From an uncultured Chromatiaceae bacterium (GTDB taxonomy: Bacteria > Pseudomonadota > Gammaproteobacteria > Enterobacterales > Alteromonadaceae), in assembly GCA_937978655.1 (NCBI GenBank), contig CALJUX010000075.1, positions 39,694 through 103,693 on the forward strand: a stretch of DNA of 64,000 nucleotides, written 5' to 3'. Below are positions 52,767-61,315 of this stretch, in pieces; the stretch's first letter is position 1; every line of letters starts with the position of its first letter. The notes beneath the pieces were generated by a model that searched no databases, was not told the DNA's origin, and worked only from the letters and a program-made list of their open reading frames with translations. Both the position numbers and the translations under genes were made by a program.

Positions 52767-53210
52767 TTAACTCAACCGGGCTTTGACCAGGCCGCTCAAG
52801 GCACCCATATCAGTGCGCCCTTGTGCCTGTGGCTTTAACCACGCCATCACTTTTGCCATATCCTGCATACTGGCTGCCCCAGTCGCACTGATCGCCTGCG
52901 TCAGCAGGTGATCTAACTCGGCAGCTGTCAGGGCTTGCGGCAAAAACTGCTCAATCACCGAAATCTCAGCCAATTCAGTGTCGGCCAGATCCTGTCTGCC
53001 GGCAGCCAAATACTGAGTCGTCGATTCTTTACGTTGCTTGACCATTTTGGTCAGCACCGCCAGAACATTTGGATCATCGGGCTGGAGTTGCGCATCAATC
53101 TGGCGTTGTTTGATCTCAGCCAGCGCCATGCGGATAGTGCCAAGACGTAATTTGTCTTTGGCCCGCATGGCATCTTTTTGCGCTTCCTGAAGTTGCTCGA
53201 GCAGCGTCAT
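52767..53210 (-). CDS. yqeY: GatB/YqeY domain protein
   Basis: 147 residues of the stand-alone YqeY type (MTLLEQLQEAQKDAMRAKDK at the start; TDMGALSGLVKARLS at the end). The domain resembles the tRNA-binding tail of the GatB amidotransferase subunit. The function of the free form is unknown. It lies between rpsU and dnaG, 18 bases after rpsU, a frequent arrangement outside the enterics. Confidence 0.93.
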   Translation of the reverse strand: MTLLEQLQEAQKDAMRAKDKLRLGTIRMALAEIKQRQIDAQLQPDDPNVLAVLTKMVKQRKESTTQYLAAGRQDLADTELAEISVIEQFLPQALTAAELDHLLTQAISATGAASMQDMAKVMAWLKPQAQGRTDMGALSGLVKARLS

Positions 53211-53228
53211 CGTCAGCGGTAACAGATC

Positions 53229-53444
53229 TTAGTACAGCTTGATGCGACGAGCGTTTTCGCGTGACAGCTTCTTCATGTGACGTTTCACAGCAGCAGCTTT
53301 TTTACGCTTACGAACCCAAGTTGGCTTCTCAAAGAACTCTTTTGCGCGAACATCAGCCAGTACACCGGCTTTTTCGCAAGAGCGTTTGAAACGACGTAAT
53401 GCTACGTCAAACGGTTCGTTCTCTTTCACTTTCACTACAGGCAT
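53229..53444 (-). CDS. rpsU: 30S ribosomal protein S21
   Basis: 71 residues, identical in plan to all gammaproteobacterial S21: MPVVKVKENEPFDVALRRFK at the start and a highly basic C-terminal helix. It is the first gene of the rpsU-yqeY-dnaG-rpoD operon, with a promoter at 53519-53548. Confidence 0.98.
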   Translation of the reverse strand: MPVVKVKENEPFDVALRRFKRSCEKAGVLADVRAKEFFEKPTWVRKRKKAAAVKRHMKKLSRENARRIKLY

Positions 53445-53518
53445 TAAAATCTCACCTCGGTTGTTAGGATACCGCGACCCGGTCAGCGGCTAACCAATAC
53501 GTTTAAAAATGGTGCGGC

Positions 53519-53548
53519 ATTTTACTCAAAGAGCAGCGATAAAGTAAA
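53519..53548 (-). promoter_or_regulatory. Promoter of the macromolecular synthesis operon
   Basis: On the minus strand: TTTACT, 18 bases, TAAAAT, about 75 bases before rpsU. It is the best hexamer pair in the rpsU-tsaD divergent gap. Confidence 0.5.
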
Positions 53549-53627
53549 GCGATTTGGTAGGTGGCTGGTGCTGATTGGCTAAAACCGTTACAATCCGCGG
53601 CTTTGGGCCTGTTGCCAGAGGATATTC

Positions 53628-54641
53628 ATGCGGGTTTTAGGTATCGAAACATCCTGTGATGAGACCGGAATTGCGATCTTTGACACAGAAAAAGGCCTGA
53701 TGAGCCACATTGTTTATAGCCAGATCCCGTTGCATGCAGACTACGGTGGTGTAGTCCCGGAACTGGCAAGCCGCGATCATATCAGAAAAACCCTGCCGTT
53801 AGTCAAACAAGCTTTGGCTGAAGCTGGCTGTGATGCTGCGTCCATTGATGGCGTCGCCTACACGGCGGGTCCGGGCCTCGCCGGTGCTTTGCTGGTTGGT
53901 GCCGCAATCGGCCGCAGTCTGGCGTTTGCCTGGAGCAAACCGGCACTGGCGGTGCATCACATGGAAGGGCATTTACTGGCGCCGATGCTGGAAGCCAATG
54001 CGCCGCAATTTCCGTTTCTGGCGCTGCTGGTGTCCGGTGGTCATACTCAACTGGTGCAGGTAGATGGTATCGGTCGTTATACCTTGCTCGGCGAGTCTAT
54101 TGATGACGCAGCCGGGGAGGCGTTTGACAAAACGGCCAAACTGATGGGGCTGGAGTATCCGGGCGGGCCTCTGCTGGCCAGACTGGCGACACAGGGCGAT
54201 GCGAAAAAATATCCGTTCCCACGCCCGATGACCGACAGACCAGGTCTTGATTTCAGCTTTAGCGGATTAAAAACTGCCGCCGCTAATGTGATTGCTGCTG
54301 AAGGTAAAACACCGCAGATCCAGGCTGATATTGCTGCGTCGTTTCAGCAGGCTGTGGTGGATACGCTGGTGCTGAAATGCCGGCGGGCGCTGAAACAAAC
54401 CGGCCTGAAACGTCTGGTGGTGGCGGGGGGGGTCAGTGCAAATCAGTCGCTGCGACTGCAACTGGCTGACCTGATGCACTCACTCAAAGGCGAGGTGTTT
54501 TATCCTGGCAAAGAGTTCTGTACCGATAACGGTGCGATGATTGCGTATGCGGGCTGGCAACGGCTACGGGCCGGACAGGCGCAGGATTTATCGATCGGTG
54601 TCACGCCACGCTGGCCGATGCAGCAGCTGCCACCAGTCTGA
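53628..54641 (+). CDS. tsaD: tRNA N6-adenosine threonylcarbamoyltransferase TsaD
   Basis: 337 residues. TsaD transfers the threonylcarbamoyl group to A37 of ANN-reading tRNAs. The start MRVLGIETSCDETGIAIFD and metal-binding HHMEGH are conserved, as are LVSGGHTQL and the later VAGGVSANQSLR. The gene is divergent from rpsU, a classical pairing. AGAGGA precedes the ATG. Confidence 0.97.
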   Translation: MRVLGIETSCDETGIAIFDTEKGLMSHIVYSQIPLHADYGGVVPELASRDHIRKTLPLVKQALAEAGCDAASIDGVAYTAGPGLAGALLVGAAIGRSLAFAWSKPALAVHHMEGHLLAPMLEANAPQFPFLALLVSGGHTQLVQVDGIGRYTLLGESIDDAAGEAFDKTAKLMGLEYPGGPLLARLATQGDAKKYPFPRPMTDRPGLDFSFSGLKTAAANVIAAEGKTPQIQADIAASFQQAVVDTLVLKCRRALKQTGLKRLVVAGGVSANQSLRLQLADLMHSLKGEVFYPGKEFCTDNGAMIAYAGWQRLRAGQAQDLSIGVTPRWPMQQLPPV

Positions 54642-54646
54642 CCGGG

Positions 54647-54680
54647 TGACACCATGCCAGCATTGGCAGGCCTGGTGTCA
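54647..54680. terminator. Hairpin between convergent tsaD and plsY
   Basis: TGACACCA (54647-54654) pairs with TGGTGTCA (54673-54680), with an inner GCCA/TGGC stem. It overlaps the plsY stop codon. There is no T-run, so its role as a terminator is uncertain. Confidence 0.35.
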
Positions 54681-55283
54681 GTCTTTCGGGCGTTTGGTCT
54701 TATCCCAGACTTTCGCTTCTGTACCGTGCCAAAGCCGCAGCAGGTTCTCCCGGTGGCGGAAAATGATCAGAATACTCAGCATCAATACCGGGATGGTATA
54801 TAAAGGTTTGATAAACCAGGTAAATATTGGCGCCAGTCCGACGGTGACAATGGCCGCAAATGATGAGTAACCGGTAGCGCCGACCAGGATCATCCAGGTG
54901 GCGACCAGCAGTCCTGCCAAATCGAGGCCAATTGGCATCATAGTGCCAAAAGCGGTTGCGACCGCCTTCCCGCCCTGAAAGCTAAAAAACAGCGGATAAA
55001 TGTGGCCAAGACAAGCGCAGATCGCAATCATGCCCAGATAAAAGGCATCAATTTTCAGGAAATATGAGCCCCAGACCGGAATAGTGCCTTTGAGTACATC
55101 AAACACCAGCACCAGCACCGCTGGCACAGTCCCGCCAAGGCGCAGCACGTTGGTGGCGCCGGGGTTGCAAGACCCGTGCAGGCGCGGGTCCGGTAAACGG
55201 AACAGTTTGCTTACTATTACCGCAGATGACACTGAGCCGCACAAATATGCCAACAGCATCATCCCGCCGATCAGCGGGGTCAT
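54678..55283 (-). CDS. plsY: Glycerol-3-phosphate acyltransferase PlsY
   Basis: 201 residues with about five membrane segments. PlsY uses acyl-phosphate to acylate glycerol 3-phosphate, the first step in phospholipid synthesis. Conserved loops are present: GSCNPGATNVLR, then HIYPLFFSFQGGKAVATAFG (the GGK phosphate-binding loop). The ATG at 55283 is preferred over the TTG at 55286. It is divergent from folB. Confidence 0.95.
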   Translation of the reverse strand: MTPLIGGMMLLAYLCGSVSSAVIVSKLFRLPDPRLHGSCNPGATNVLRLGGTVPAVLVLVFDVLKGTIPVWGSYFLKIDAFYLGMIAICACLGHIYPLFFSFQGGKAVATAFGTMMPIGLDLAGLLVATWMILVGATGYSSFAAIVTVGLAPIFTWFIKPLYTIPVLMLSILIIFRHRENLLRLWHGTEAKVWDKTKRPKD

Positions 55284-55434
55284 CAATGAAGTTCCTCAGT
55301 TATTGATTTTGCGTTAAGATCGCGCCACAACGCCCGGGCATCTGGCAAGGCGGTCAGATTATCGACTTTTCACCGTTTTGCCTATCCGACCAGCCTGTGT
55401 TTCTTCAGACTCTTTATAACAGCGGAACCTTCTG

Positions 55435-55788
55435 ATGGATATCGTTTTTATCAAACAACTGGCCGTCGATACTGTGATAGGTGTGTACGAGTGGGAGAAG
55501 ACAATTCAACAGCGCCTGTTTTTTGATGTTGAACTCAGCACCGATATCCGTGCTGCGGCCAGTGCCGACGATATCCGGCAAACGCTGGATTATGCCGTGG
55601 TGTGCGAGCGGGTGACTGCGTTGGTGCAGTCAGGGCCGGTAGAACTGATTGAAACACTGGCGGAACGTATTGCCAAAATGCTACTGGATGATTTTGCCAC
55701 AACGCAGGTCATGGTGCAGGTCGATAAGCCGGCAGCAGTGCCTGCAGCCAGCACCGTTGGCGTGCGGATCGTACGGAGTCGTCCCTGA
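55435..55788 (+). CDS. folB: Dihydroneopterin aldolase
   Basis: 117 residues. The enzyme makes the hydroxymethyl pterin in folate synthesis. The start MDIVFIKQLAVDTVIGVYEWEK carries the IGVYEWE signature, and the catalytic lysine region AAVPAASTVGVRIVR is near the end. The stop overlaps the folK start by one base. Confidence 0.95.
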   Translation: MDIVFIKQLAVDTVIGVYEWEKTIQQRLFFDVELSTDIRAAASADDIRQTLDYAVVCERVTALVQSGPVELIETLAERIAKMLLDDFATTQVMVQVDKPAAVPAASTVGVRIVRSRP

Positions 55789-56270
55789 TGGCGCGTATCT
55801 ATATCAGCCTGGGCACAAATATTAACCGGGAAACGAATTTGCGCGGCGCAGTCCGAGCGCTGACTGAGGCGCTTGGGCCTTTGCAGTTGTCGTCAGTGTA
55901 TGAAAGTGAAGCCGTTGGTTTTGTCGGCGACGCTTTTTACAACATGGTGGTTGGTGCTGATACTGAACTTGCGGTACCGGCAGTCATTAGTTTGTTTAAA
56001 CAGATTGAAGACAATTATGGCCGGGTGCGGGATGGCGTGAAGTACTGTGGGCGCAGCCTGGATCTGGATTTACTGGTTTATGACAGCCTGGTTTGCAATG
56101 AGCCGGTTGAACTGCCACGGGGTGAAATCCTGCAAAATGCATTTGTATTGCAGCCGCTGGCAGAGCTGGCGCCTAATGTGCTGCATCCGGTGTTGCAACA
56201 GAGTTATCAGCAGCTGTGGCTGGCGTATCAGCAGCCGCAGAAGTTATGGGTAATTCCGTTTTTGTTCTGA
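55788..56270 (+). CDS. folK: HPPK, 2-amino-4-hydroxy-6-hydroxymethyldihydropteridine pyrophosphokinase
   Basis: 160 residues. It transfers pyrophosphate to the pterin made by the FolB step next door. ISLGTNINRETNLRGAV is at the N-terminus. The metal and ATP signature CGRSLDLDLLVYD carries the two aspartates. The overlapping TGATG with folB indicates coupled translation. Confidence 0.95.
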   Translation: MARIYISLGTNINRETNLRGAVRALTEALGPLQLSSVYESEAVGFVGDAFYNMVVGADTELAVPAVISLFKQIEDNYGRVRDGVKYCGRSLDLDLLVYDSLVCNEPVELPRGEILQNAFVLQPLAELAPNVLHPVLQQSYQQLWLAYQQPQKLWVIPFLF

Positions 56271-56487
56271 AATCAGTACCTTAATTCAGTGCTTGGCGCC
56301 TGAAACAGTTCACATTTGTACCTGCCATTCACAGCTTTTTACATTTCTGTGCCGACTTTTTGTGCGTGTTTATCTCGTTGTGACGAAAAAACCGTGTTAT
56401 TTTATACAGGTGTTTTTCGGTTGTTCGTGTATGTCGTCTGGAAACAACCTGGCACTTCCCCCTTATAACGCAACCTTGGCTCTAATT

Positions 56488-57603
56488 ATGAAAATCCTCA
56501 AACCTGTGTTGATGTCTATTGTGATCACCGCTGTGCTGGTGGGCACTATCGTCGCTGTCAAAGGTCACCAGTTTGGTGTGATGGCTGCCGGTGGCGGCCA
56601 GGTGCAGCCGCCTGAAACTGTCTCTGTCTTTGTTGCTGCCCAGCAACAATGGCCTAATACCTATACCGCGATCGGCACTGTGGAGGCAGATGAAGGCATT
56701 ATGATCTCTGCGCAGGTTCCGGGCAAAGTCAAGCGAATCACCTTCCAGTCCGGTGCCGAAGTGAAAGCCGGTGATGTGCTGATCGAACAGGAGTCGATTA
56801 ACGAAGCGGCGCAGTTAAATGCGGCCCAGGCCCGGCTGAAACTGGCGAAAACCAGCTATCAGCGGATTAAAGAGTTAAAAACTAACAAACTGGCCAGTCA
56901 GAGCGAACTGGATACTGCGTTGCAACAGGTCGAATCAGCGCAGGGTGATGTCGACGACTTAAACGCCACGCTGCAGAAAAAACTGATCCGCGCCCCGTTC
57001 GACGGTCGGGTTGGTATTCGTCAGGTCGACCTTGGTACGGATTTGCAGGTCGGCACTGCGATTGTATCTTTGCAGGCGACCAACCGTGTACGGGTCAATT
57101 TCCCGGTGCCGCAAGACTGGCTGAGCCAGATGAACACCGGCTTACCGGTAGAAGTTGCTACTGGCGGCCGGGTGAATCAGGTCGTGAAGGGCATGGTGAC
57201 CGCAATTGGTACCGAAATTCATCCGGAAACCCGCAATGTGACGGTGCAATCGTCGTTAGACAATGGCAGCAGAGCGCTGGTGCCGGGGATGGCGGTGACG
57301 ACCACTGTGACCTTAAGTGATCCACATTCTGTGCTGGTGGTACCGGCGGCCTCGATCATTTATGCCCCGTACGGCGATACCTTGTTTGTCGTGGATGAAA
57401 AAGACGGCAAGCTGGTGGCGCGTCAGCAATTTATTCAGACCGGTAAGGCGTTAGGTGATTTTATCGAAGTGACCAAAGGCCTGAACGCCGGTGACAAAGT
57501 GGTCAGTGCCGGCGCATTTAAGCTGTTTAACAATCAGGCTGTGGTGATTGGCGCAAAACCAACACCGGAATTTAAAGCCAATCCAACGCCCACTGACAGT
57601 TAA
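56488..57603 (+). CDS. RND efflux periplasmic adaptor (membrane fusion protein)
   Basis: 371 residues from MKILKPVLMSIVITAVLVG. One N-terminal membrane/signal segment is followed by the lipoyl-like half-motifs (VPGKVKRITFQSGAEVKAGD; IRAPFDGRVGIRQVDLG). Between them is an alpha-hairpin (AQARLKLAKTSYQRIKELKT), then beta-barrel and membrane-proximal domains. It links the pump encoded 20 bases downstream to an outer-membrane channel, which is not encoded nearby. The frame opens at 56293, but only the ATG at 56488 gives a sensible start. The ~215-base upstream gap holds no gene or clear regulator site. Confidence 0.93.
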   Translation: MKILKPVLMSIVITAVLVGTIVAVKGHQFGVMAAGGGQVQPPETVSVFVAAQQQWPNTYTAIGTVEADEGIMISAQVPGKVKRITFQSGAEVKAGDVLIEQESINEAAQLNAAQARLKLAKTSYQRIKELKTNKLASQSELDTALQQVESAQGDVDDLNATLQKKLIRAPFDGRVGIRQVDLGTDLQVGTAIVSLQATNRVRVNFPVPQDWLSQMNTGLPVEVATGGRVNQVVKGMVTAIGTEIHPETRNVTVQSSLDNGSRALVPGMAVTTTVTLSDPHSVLVVPAASIIYAPYGDTLFVVDEKDGKLVARQQFIQTGKALGDFIEVTKGLNAGDKVVSAGAFKLFNNQAVVIGAKPTPEFKANPTPTDS

Positions 57604-57623
57604 GGCGCCACAGGCAGGTTTTT

Positions 57624-60600
57624 ATGAAATATACCGATATCTTTATTAAAAAGCCGGTGCTGGCTATCGTGGTCAGTTTGCTGATCCTGCTGGCGGGCAT
57701 CCAGTCGCTCAGCAGTCTGTCGGTGCGGCAGTATCCGCGCAGCGACATCGCGGTGATTAAAATTACCACTGTGTATATTGGCGCGAACTCGGATGTGATC
57801 CGCGGTTTTATTACCTCGCCGATTGAACGTGCTATTGCATCAGCCGGTGGTATTGACTACATCGAGTCGCAAAGCAGCATGGGGATGTCAACGATCACCG
57901 CGCACTTACTGCTGAATTACGATCCGCTTAAAGCCATGACCGAAATCAGCGCCAAGGTCAATCAGGTGCGCGGAGAGTTGCCGCCGGAAGCCGAAGTGCC
58001 GTCGCTGATGATTGAGGCGGCAGACAGCCAGTTTGCCCAGGCTTACTTAAGTTTCAGCTCGGATATTCTGGAACAGAACCAAATCACCGAGTTTCTGACC
58101 CGTTCAGTGCAGCCGCGTCTGATTGCGGTGAATGGCGTACAAAAAGCCGAAATTCTCGGTGGCCGCACTTTTGCTATGCGGATTTGGCTGAAAACGGAAA
58201 AAATGGCGGCGGTGGGAGTCACTCCGGCGGACATCCGGGCCGCGTTGCAGGCGCACAACGTGCAGGCAGCGATTGGCCAGACCAAAGGCAGTTACACCCA
58301 GGTTAATCTGAATGCCAACGCTGGCCTCACCAATGTAGAAGATTTTCGCCGTATTGTGGTGCGGCAAAATGCCGACGGGGTGATCCGGCTAGCAGACGTG
58401 GCTGATGTCGTACTTGGGGCGGATGACTACAGCGTGGAAGTGAATTATTCCGGCCAGACCGCCGTATTTATGGGCGTGTTTGTGGCGCCGAATGCCAATA
58501 GCCTGGAAGTCATTCGCAATGTCACGGCTGAGATGGAAAAAATCAAAGCCGATTTACCGGCGGGTTTGTCCGGCGAAGTGTCTTACGACGCCACCAAGTA
58601 CATTGATGCGGCCATTCAGGACGTTATCAAAACGCTGGCTGAAACGCTGATCATCATCATCATCGTTATTTTCCTGTTCCTCGGCTTCAGCCGTTCTGTG
58701 CTGATCCCGCTGGTGGCGATCCCGCTGTCGCTGATCGGTGCCGTCTTTATCATGAAACTTTGTGGTTTCTCACTGAATTTGCTGACATTACTGTCCATTG
58801 TCTTGTCGGTCGGTCTGGTTGTTGATGACGCTATTGTCATGGTGGAGAACATTGAACGGCATATTCAGGAAGGCTTAAAACCGTTCCACGCCTCTTTGGT
58901 GGCGGCACGGGAATTGGCCGGGCCTATTATCGCGATGACCGTCACGCTGATGTCGGTGTATATCCCGATTGGTCTGCAAGGTGGCTTAACCGGCACTTTG
59001 TTCCGTGAATTTGCCATTACACTGGCCGGTGCTGTGACGATATCGGCGATTGTTGCTGTGACCTTATCACCGATGATGGCGTCACGGATGTTATCGCCGC
59101 ATCGGGAGATTAAAGCGCCATTATCGAAGATTTTTGACCGGTTCTCAGCGTTCTACAGCCGTAAACTCAATGCCAGCCTGGAAAACCGGGTGGGGGTTTA
59201 TGTGTTCTGGGTGCTGATTTCTATCTGCGTGGTGCCGTTGTACGTGATGTCCAGCAAAGAACTGGCACCGACCGAAGATCAGGGTGTTATTTTTGGTATT
59301 GTTGATACGCCGGCAAACTCGACCATTGATCAGGCTTCGTTTTATGGCAAGCAGGTCAACGAAGTTTTCATGAGTGTGCCTGAGACCGACTTTACCTTCC
59401 AAATCACCTTCCCGACCGGTGGTTTCAGTGGCATGGTGACTAAACCATGGTCTGAACGCGAACGGACGACGACAGAGATTTTGCCGGATGTGCAGCAAAA
59501 ACTCGGCGAGATTGCCGGGGTGCGTATTCTGCCGATCACACCACCTTCATTGCCCGGCGGTGGTCAGTTCCCGATTGAATTTGTCATCGCATCGACTGCA
59601 GACAGTCAGGAAATTTACGACTACGCGTTGAAGCTGCAGCAGACATTTACGGCGAGCGGCAAGTTTTTCTTCCCGCCAATGCTGGACATGAAAATTGACC
59701 AGCCGGAATATCAGCTGAATATCGACCGCGAAAAAGTAGCCGATTTGGGGCTGGACATGCGTACTGTGACGCAGGATTTAGGCATCCTGCTCGGCGGTGG
59801 CTGGGTCAACCGGTTTAACAAAGATGGTCTGAGTTATAAAGTGATCCCACAGGTGAAGCGGATTGAACGGCTGACGCCGGACGATTTGACCAAACTGTAT
59901 ATCACCGGTCCGGATAACAGCATGATCCGGCTGGATCAGATTGCCACACTGACGCACTCGACAGTGCCGCGCTCGATTAACCGGATGCAGCAACTGAATG
60001 CGGTGAAAATCTCCGGTGTCGGCGCTGGCTCGCTGGATGAAATGCTGAAGTACATGGAAACCGAAGCGCGTAAGATTTTACCTGCGACTTATACCATCGA
60101 TTACACCGGCGAATCGCGGCAACTGAAACGTGAAGGGAATACTTTCCTGCCAGCGTTCCTGACTGCGCTGACGATGATTTTCCTGGTGCTGGCGGCGCAG
60201 TACAACAGCTTCCGTGACCCGATCGTGATTCTGGCGGGTTCGGTACCGCTGGCGATGTTTGGCGCACTGATTTTCACTTTCTGGAAAATGTACGCACCTA
60301 TTCCCCATTTTACCGATGCTTTTACCAGCACCCTGAATATCTATTCGCAGGTGGGCCTGGTGACGCTGGTGGGGTTGATCGCCCGCAACGGTATTCTGGT
60401 GGTGGAATTTGCCAATAAATTGCAGGAAGAGGGCCGGGCCAAGCTGGACGCGATCCGGGAAGCCTCAGTGTTACGGTTACGGCCAGTGTTGATGACCAGT
60501 ATTGCAACTATTGCCGGTCACACACCGCTGATTTTCGCCGAAGGCGCCGGTGCCGAAGCGCGGAATTCGATTGGGGTTGTCTTGGTGTTTGGCATGACCA

Positions 60601-60704
60601 TCGGTACTATCTTCACGCTGTTTGTGCTGCCGTCGATTTATGTGTTGCTGGCGAAAGATCACCAGAAAGACGCATTAAAACTGGCGGAACTGGAAGCCAT
60701 ATAA
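57624..60704 (+). CDS. RND efflux pump permease (HAE-1 family)
   Basis: 1026 residues, the normal length. The first membrane helix is near residues 10-28 and two large periplasmic loops are present. The central helices carry LLTLLSIVLSVGLVVDDAIV, with the proton-relay aspartates in VVDDA, and ENIERHIQEG. The C-terminal half repeats the plan. It exports drugs, dyes or other amphiphiles by proton antiport together with the adaptor upstream. The substrates are unknown. No TetR or MarR repressor lies next to it. Confidence 0.95.
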   Translation: MKYTDIFIKKPVLAIVVSLLILLAGIQSLSSLSVRQYPRSDIAVIKITTVYIGANSDVIRGFITSPIERAIASAGGIDYIESQSSMGMSTITAHLLLNYDPLKAMTEISAKVNQVRGELPPEAEVPSLMIEAADSQFAQAYLSFSSDILEQNQITEFLTRSVQPRLIAVNGVQKAEILGGRTFAMRIWLKTEKMAAVGVTPADIRAALQAHNVQAAIGQTKGSYTQVNLNANAGLTNVEDFRRIVVRQNADGVIRLADVADVVLGADDYSVEVNYSGQTAVFMGVFVAPNANSLEVIRNVTAEMEKIKADLPAGLSGEVSYDATKYIDAAIQDVIKTLAETLIIIIIVIFLFLGFSRSVLIPLVAIPLSLIGAVFIMKLCGFSLNLLTLLSIVLSVGLVVDDAIVMVENIERHIQEGLKPFHASLVAARELAGPIIAMTVTLMSVYIPIGLQGGLTGTLFREFAITLAGAVTISAIVAVTLSPMMASRMLSPHREIKAPLSKIFDRFSAFYSRKLNASLENRVGVYVFWVLISICVVPLYVMSSKELAPTEDQGVIFGIVDTPANSTIDQASFYGKQVNEVFMSVPETDFTFQITFPTGGFSGMVTKPWSERERTTTEILPDVQQKLGEIAGVRILPITPPSLPGGGQFPIEFVIASTADSQEIYDYALKLQQTFTASGKFFFPPMLDMKIDQPEYQLNIDREKVADLGLDMRTVTQDLGILLGGGWVNRFNKDGLSYKVIPQVKRIERLTPDDLTKLYITGPDNSMIRLDQIATLTHSTVPRSINRMQQLNAVKISGVGAGSLDEMLKYMETEARKILPATYTIDYTGESRQLKREGNTFLPAFLTALTMIFLVLAAQYNSFRDPIVILAGSVPLAMFGALIFTFWKMYAPIPHFTDAFTSTLNIYSQVGLVTLVGLIARNGILVVEFANKLQEEGRAKLDAIREASVLRLRPVLMTSIATIAGHTPLIFAEGAGAEARNSIGVVLVFGMTIGTIFTLFVLPSIYVLLAKDHQKDALKLAELEAI

Positions 60705-60721
60705 GTTCGGCTTCTCGCATG

Positions 60722-60751
60722 ACAAAGGGCAGCTCAGGCTGCCCTTTGTTG
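60722..60751. terminator. Terminator between the RND operon and the DUF1569 gene
   Basis: ACAAAGGGCAGC/GCTGCCCTTTGT, a perfect 12-bp stem with a TCAG loop. The flanking genes converge. Confidence 0.75.
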
Positions 60752-60799
60752 TTATCAAGACGATGCCAGCGCCAAGTGTTTGTCGCTGGAGGCCTGGCA

Positions 60800-61315
60800 T
60801 TAGGCCAGCGAGATTTGGCTCAGATGCTGACGGATATGCAGTTGATGCGCCGCCTGAAAATCAGCGTGGCTCAGCATGCCGTAAGCAAAATGTGGTGCTA
60901 AGGTGGTTGCCGCGGCAAATTCATCCAAAGCCTGCAATAGTTCAGCCAACGCGACTTGCGGATCTAACGCCGCATCCAATTGTGGCATACCGGGGATAGC
61001 TTCATCGAGCGGATGACGCATGGCACCGGCGGCTTTAAAGCCTTGCAGTGCTAAAGGCCCGATACTGTGTTGAAACCACCAGCTACGTTGTTGCGGATAA
61101 CCCTGATAAGAGCCGCGTACACTTTGTGCCAGATGCTGAAAAATCTGACTGACATTCCAGCTGCCACTGCTGTGCAGCGCTTTGCCGGACATTTGCTTCA
61201 GTTCGTTTTGTAATGCTGCGAGATCCGCCACAAAGCGGCTGCCCGCCAGAGAAATACCCGCCACGCTGGCGGTGGTGACCGCCGCGCTGGCCAGCAGAAA
61301 TTTACGCCTGTTCAT
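60800..61315 (-). CDS. DUF1569 family protein with Tat signal
   Basis: 171 residues. The N-terminus MNRRKFLLASAAVTTASVAG is a twin-arginine signal (RRKFL), so the protein is probably exported folded. The rest (SSGSWNVSQIFQHLAQSV; LSHADFQAAHQLHIRQHL) matches the DUF1569 family, which has a DinB-like four-helix fold with histidines placed to bind metal. The function is unknown. Its start overlaps the cca stop by 14 bases, so it is translated with cca. Confidence 0.8.
   Translation of the reverse strand: MNRRKFLLASAAVTTASVAGISLAGSRFVADLAALQNELKQMSGKALHSSGSWNVSQIFQHLAQSVRGSYQGYPQQRSWWFQHSIGPLALQGFKAAGAMRHPLDEAIPGMPQLDAALDPQVALAELLQALDEFAAATTLAPHFAYGMLSHADFQAAHQLHIRQHLSQISLA

Noticed and set aside
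56271..56487. Operator for a local repressor upstream of the RND adaptor
   Set aside because: Short TTCACA-type repeats are present, but there is no clean palindrome and no regulator gene next to the pump.
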